Source: Aradus depressus
Taxonomy: Eukaryota > Arthropoda > Insecta > Hemiptera > Aradidae
DNA length: 64,000 nt
Direction: 5' to 3'
NCBI GenBank assembly: GCA_963662175.1
Contig: OY759221.1
Coordinates: 15,229,027 to 15,293,026 of the forward strand
In this document: positions 60,885 to 64,000 of the stretch, piece after piece
Position numbering within the stretch: the stretch's first letter is position 1
Layout: each line of letters starts with the position of its first letter
The notes under the pieces: model-generated
What the model was told of the DNA's origin: nothing
The model's database searches: none
Seen by the model: the letters and a program-made list of their open reading frames with translations, nothing else
Translations under genes and position numbers: made by a program

Positions 60885-61745
60885 TTTCGTCATATATGAA
60901 TGAATGTAAAGGTAAATATATAATGAAACCGATAACAATAAAACAACTCTAAAAAACATGATTAGATATAATATTGTATTTTTACAACATTATTAATAAT
61001 ATTTACCGTTGTAGTGAATTTAACTAAAATATCAATTTTACGAACTAAAAAATGATCTAAGAGAAGTAAGAAACTTTTAGGTTAAGATGCTTCGATAGCT
61101 TACATTTTTCACAATAAATACAATTTGTGGAAAAAGAAAATAATATAGCAGTGAAAATCTAGAAAAATATAATTGACGGGGTTAGACTCAGAATGGTGCA
61201 TGTGAAATTTTTGATAAATTTTCTTTAAGTGCATAATCGTGTACAAACCTTTTAGTTCTGGAGAAAAGTTGTACAAGTGAAATCCTAGCCAGTTCTGAGA
61301 TTTAGTGGCAAATCACTTATACTATTTTGGTGACATGGAACAAGTAACTTAAACATATCAATAGTGACCTTGAAATTAAATTTTTTATTCAATTTTTGAC
61401 CTTGAAATTAAGATTTTTATAGTTTGCTAACAGAAACTTTCACCATAAAAGCAGAAGACAAAATATTTCCGGTTTCGATAAATTATAGATTTTTTAAATC
61501 AGTTAAGAACTTAATGAACGGTTTCTTCAAAGTTTTAAAAATGTCACTTAGACCACTTTGATTCTAACCCCGTCAATTTAACGTTATTTTGACTGTTCTC
61601 AGGTCACAAATCTATAATTTTATGTATAAAAGAAATTGAAGAACAATAAATTTGAAAGTTTATTTCCTCATACTACTTTTCTTATTGTATCATTATAAAA
61701 CAAATTTTGATCAAAATCAGTGGTCGACAGCAAATTTTTCCTTCT
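60885..61745 (+). repeat. Rep-C copy split by a MITE
   Basis: AATACAATTTGTGGAAAAAG to about 61172, a MITE, then CACAAATCTATAATTTTATG and AATTTGAAAGTTTATTTCCT to about 61735. Confidence 0.7.
61173..61576. mobile_element. MITE with TTGACGGGGTTAGA ends
   Basis: TTGACGGGGTTAGACTCA at the left and, inverted at the right, TTGACGGGGTTAGAATCA. Flanks are TATAA and TTTAA, so a TSD cannot be read with certainty. No coding content. Superfamily not assigned. Confidence 0.7.
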
Positions 61746-61746
61746 T

Positions 61747-62015
61747 TTACTTCTCCAATTATAGAAGTATAGAGAAAGTTATGTAATTCGGCCAGAAACT
61801 CAATGTTGAAATTTTAACGGAATTTTATAAGGCGACACCTATTAATTTTCACCGGAATCGGCAAAAGGGGGGATCATAGATGGGGTGTCGATTCAAAAAC
61901 TCTAATAACTGCCAATGTGATGAATGCTTGGACACATTTATTATTAGGATTTATGGTGTTTAGCCCAAACTGTCGAATGGTTTTGGAGGTTGATTGATTT
62001 GGAGGGGAAGTATAT
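61747..62015 (-). repeat. hp family, internally deleted copy
   Basis: Stem-loop remnant ACTTCTCCAATTATAGAAGT ... AGAGAAAGT, body with AAAACTCTAATAACTGCCAA, and a degraded left terminus (GGGGAAGTATATCGTCGG). Confidence 0.75.
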
Positions 62016-62564
62016 CGTCGGTATATATATAATGTAACATATTATGTTGAAATTATAGTTAACCCATAGACAATTACAGCTGAGCTCAGGAAGAGTGACA
62101 ACAACTAATGCTGCGTACCACTCCAAAAGTCCTGGAACTTTTTGATCACCCCTCGCATGTCCAATTCTCAATTATTGAATTGTGTGTAGTTCAGGAGTGT
62201 AATTTAGGTTTACATTTTAAATATTTATAGTCTAGATTTGTACCTTTGACATTTTGCAAAAATAAATTTAATCTGGTAAACTTTGAAATAATTCAAAATT
62301 TAATGGTAAACCTGTAACAAGCGTGCACTTAACTTCACGCCCTCAGTATTTATGAAACAATATCTGGACCTCTTTTTTTTATATTGGCTGCCTGGTTACA
62401 TAAATCTAACCAGATGAAACTCTATCGATTTATTTTAATAATAGTTCTGCACCAGCTGGTCTCGTTATTAATTGACAATCAACCCCATTTATATATCGCA
62501 AGGATTTATTTCGTTCCAATTTTTTTTTAAATTAATTTTTCTTAATAAAATATGTGATGCCATT
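62016..62564. other. AT-rich, no gene recognised
   Basis: No match. Confidence 0.35.
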
Positions 62565-63426
62565 ACAGAACTTTTTTTATACCAATCACGCTTACAGATC
62601 ACAACTCTCTCCCTCACCTCCTTCTCAAAATAATTTCATACTGGCATTACTGAGTTAGCGTCAGCGGTATTTCATTCTTCTTCTTCTTCCTGCGGCGCTA
62701 CAGTCCTGAAAGAACCCGGGCCTCCGTCACAATCCTCTTCCATTCTTCTCGATCCAAAATCTTCTCCCTCCATCCTCTGATGCCCAACACTCGGAGGTCC
62801 GCCTCGACGTCGTCCAGCCAACGGAGTCTCGGTCTTCCTCTTCTCCTGGCACCGCCTGGCCTACCGTAGAGGACTTGTTTAGGGAGTCTTCCTCCCATTC
62901 TCTCTATGTGGCCCAACCAACGTAATCTCGCCTGCTTGATCACGGATACCAGGTCGGGATCCCCGTAGAGGTCTCTCAATTCTCTGTTCTTCCGGATACG
63001 CCATCTGCCGTTCTCGGAAACAGGTCCATAAATCTTTCTAAGTACTTTCCGTTCCCACAGTAGCAGAGTCTCTTCATTTTCTTTTGTCAACGCCCAAGTT
63101 TCGACAGTGTAAGTTACAATTAGACGGACAATGGGTTTATAGACAATTAGCTTGGCCCTCCACGTTAATGTGCGGAACATGAGTATTTTTTGGACAGCAA
63201 ATAGACATCTGTTCCCTGCAGCAATGCGTGCTCTTATTTCGTGGCTAACGTCATTATCTTCCGTGATCAGAGTCCCAAGATATTTGAATTGGTATTTCAT
63301 TGTACAGCGTAGTTCTGAGAGTGACATTCTCTTATACCCATTAATGTCAGTATGAAATGATTTTGAGTGGGGGGAGGGGGAGAGAGAGTTATCTGCAAGC
63401 GTGGTTGATATAAGAAAGTCCTGTAA
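62565..63426. repeat. inverted repeats of about 85 bp flanking a LINE fragment
   Basis: Left arm 62565-62652 (ACAGAACTTT, CACGCTTACAGAT, CAAAATAATTTCATACTGGC) and right arm 63339-63426 are inverted copies with small indels. The LINE copy lies exactly between, so it probably inserted in a fold-back or TIR element. Confidence 0.75.
62680..63330 (-). pseudogene. LINE reverse transcriptase C terminus, longest intact copy
   Basis: A 209-residue frame starts within the coding region (MSLSELRCTMKYQFKYLGTL) and reads ITEDNDVSHEIRARIAAGNR, then TYTVETWALTKENEETLLLW, WERKVLRKIYGPVSENGRWR, DLVSVIKQARLRWLGHIERM and GRPRLRWLDDVEADLRVLGI, ending EARVLSGL. The order 'KYLG.LI......EI..RI', 'Y..ETW.L.K..E..L...E.K.LR.I.GP', 'RL.W.GH..RM' and 'GRPR.RWLDDV..DL' marks the thumb and C terminus of LINE reverse transcriptases (RTE- or jockey-like; clade unsure). 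The 3' end is GCGCCGCAGG plus (GAA)n (about 62672-62695). It is 5'-truncated; the frame itself is unbroken. Copies at 11590 (+), 36567 (-) and 58240 (-) are more decayed. Confidence 0.85.
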
Positions 63427-63659
63427 AGTTATTAAGCATTATTTTAAATATTTTCTACGGAAATTTATTTTTCATTCTTCGAGGCGCTTTAACATTAGTT
63501 GTTCTGATCCTTTCTCATGTCTGAGGGCTGATTAGTGATTGGAAATTTAATAAGGAACATTTTTTTGTAAGAAACAATTTTCCAAGTAAATCAAGGACCT
63601 TTCTTGAAACTATAGCAAAACAAAGTGTTGTAATCTTGCGAAAATCCGAGATCAAGTTT

Positions 63660-63905
63660 TATTTGGATTTTTACGTTTCAAGGTACCTTGAATACGTTTT
63701 GACCGTTTTTGCGATGGTCTGTGTCTATGCGTGTGTGTGTGATTGGAACTTTGTAAGCGCTTTAACTGGAATACGATTGTATCTATGAACTTGAAATTTG
63801 GAATAAAGTCACATGTGCTGACGGACATCTGGTTAGATTTTGAGCGAAATCATACGAAAATTGAGACCACTTTACACAAGATACCGCTTATATGTATACC
63901 TAGGG
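63660..63905 (+). repeat. Rep-E copy
   Basis: CGTTTTGACCGTTTTTGCGA, ACGATTGTATCTATGAACTT and ATACGAAAATTGAGACCACT match 35195-35400. The 67-residue frame at 63743-63946 lies inside it and is not called. Confidence 0.65.
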
Positions 63906-64000
63906 AGTGTCACCACTGGATGATTTCTCCCCTCTTCACATTTTGACAGTAGCACATTTGCTTGTTGAATTTATTTTTATACTGTTGTAAATATCTATTT

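Overview
This window looks like repeat-dominated, AT-rich DNA from an arthropod, most likely an insect. The support is indirect: short TTAGG-type (insect telomere-like) pentamers at the end of a SINE, many 5'-truncated non-LTR retrotransposons, PIF/Harbinger, hAT and pogo/Tigger relics, and one exon that reads as a Musashi-type RNA-binding protein closest, from memory, to insect Rbp6. No bacterial genes, operons, CRISPR arrays, rRNA or genuine tRNA genes were seen. The only well-supported host coding sequence is the 82-bp exon at 50129-50210 (+), part of an RRM and flanked by splice signals. The rest is probably intronic or intergenic DNA built from transposons.

Two families dominate. SINE-1 has a tRNA-like head (A box near TAGCTCAGTGG, B box GGTTCGAAACC) and a body of about 250-300 bp; about 27 pieces occur on both strands. 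Its 3' end runs into TAACTAAC or AACCT repeats. The 'hp family' is a repeat of about 0.5 kb (long form over 1.5 kb) with about 30 pieces. One end begins near GTCGTCGATGAATCACC; the other is a stem-loop with the complementary arms ACTTCCCC and GGGGAAGT. I do not recognise the hp family. Its long form carries a small lysine/arginine-rich ORF. In the hp family '+' means the hairpin is at the right end; in SINE-1 '+' means the tRNA-like head is at the left.

Region by region. 0-6 kb: rearranged hp copies, two SINE-1 copies, a hammerhead-ribozyme-like element inside one of them, and a PIF/Harbinger element with a MADF-like ORF. 6.3-7.7 kb: a LINE with RNase H and a perfect 13-bp target-site duplication (TSD). 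8.5-13.7 kb: stacked hp copies, one with a LINE inside. 14.4-16.2 kb: an hp copy split by a hAT and a Tigger element. 17-25 kb: SINE-1 pieces, a second tRNA-type SINE with a 14-bp TSD, a LINE 3' end, and a Harbinger element with an intron-containing transposase start. 26-37 kb: LINE relics, a palindromic repeat, a Tigger-like element and a LINE inside a SINE. 38.5-39.0 kb: a 19-bp minisatellite with higher-order A-B-C order. 40-42.4 kb: Penelope-like (PLE) sequences, including a GIY-YIG-type C terminus and hammerhead-like motifs. 43.9-44.6 kb: an RNase H relic with an internal 106-bp tandem amplification. 49.1-49.8 kb: a Harbinger MITE with nearly identical 53-bp terminal inverted repeats (TIRs). 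50.1 kb: the Musashi/Rbp6 exon. 51-64 kb: palindromes, AT satellite, further SINE, hp and LINE copies, a hAT MITE with a perfect 8-bp TSD, and a LINE 3' end between long inverted repeats.

Nothing here forms a host pathway. What can be read is transposition history: insertions nested in older hp and SINE-1 copies, many dated relative to one another by intact TSDs. The most interesting signal is a set of small dispersed elements carrying a hammerhead-like core (CUGANGA ... GAAA) whose stem II differs between copies with compensating changes. All family names rest on motif recognition by eye; no database search was run.
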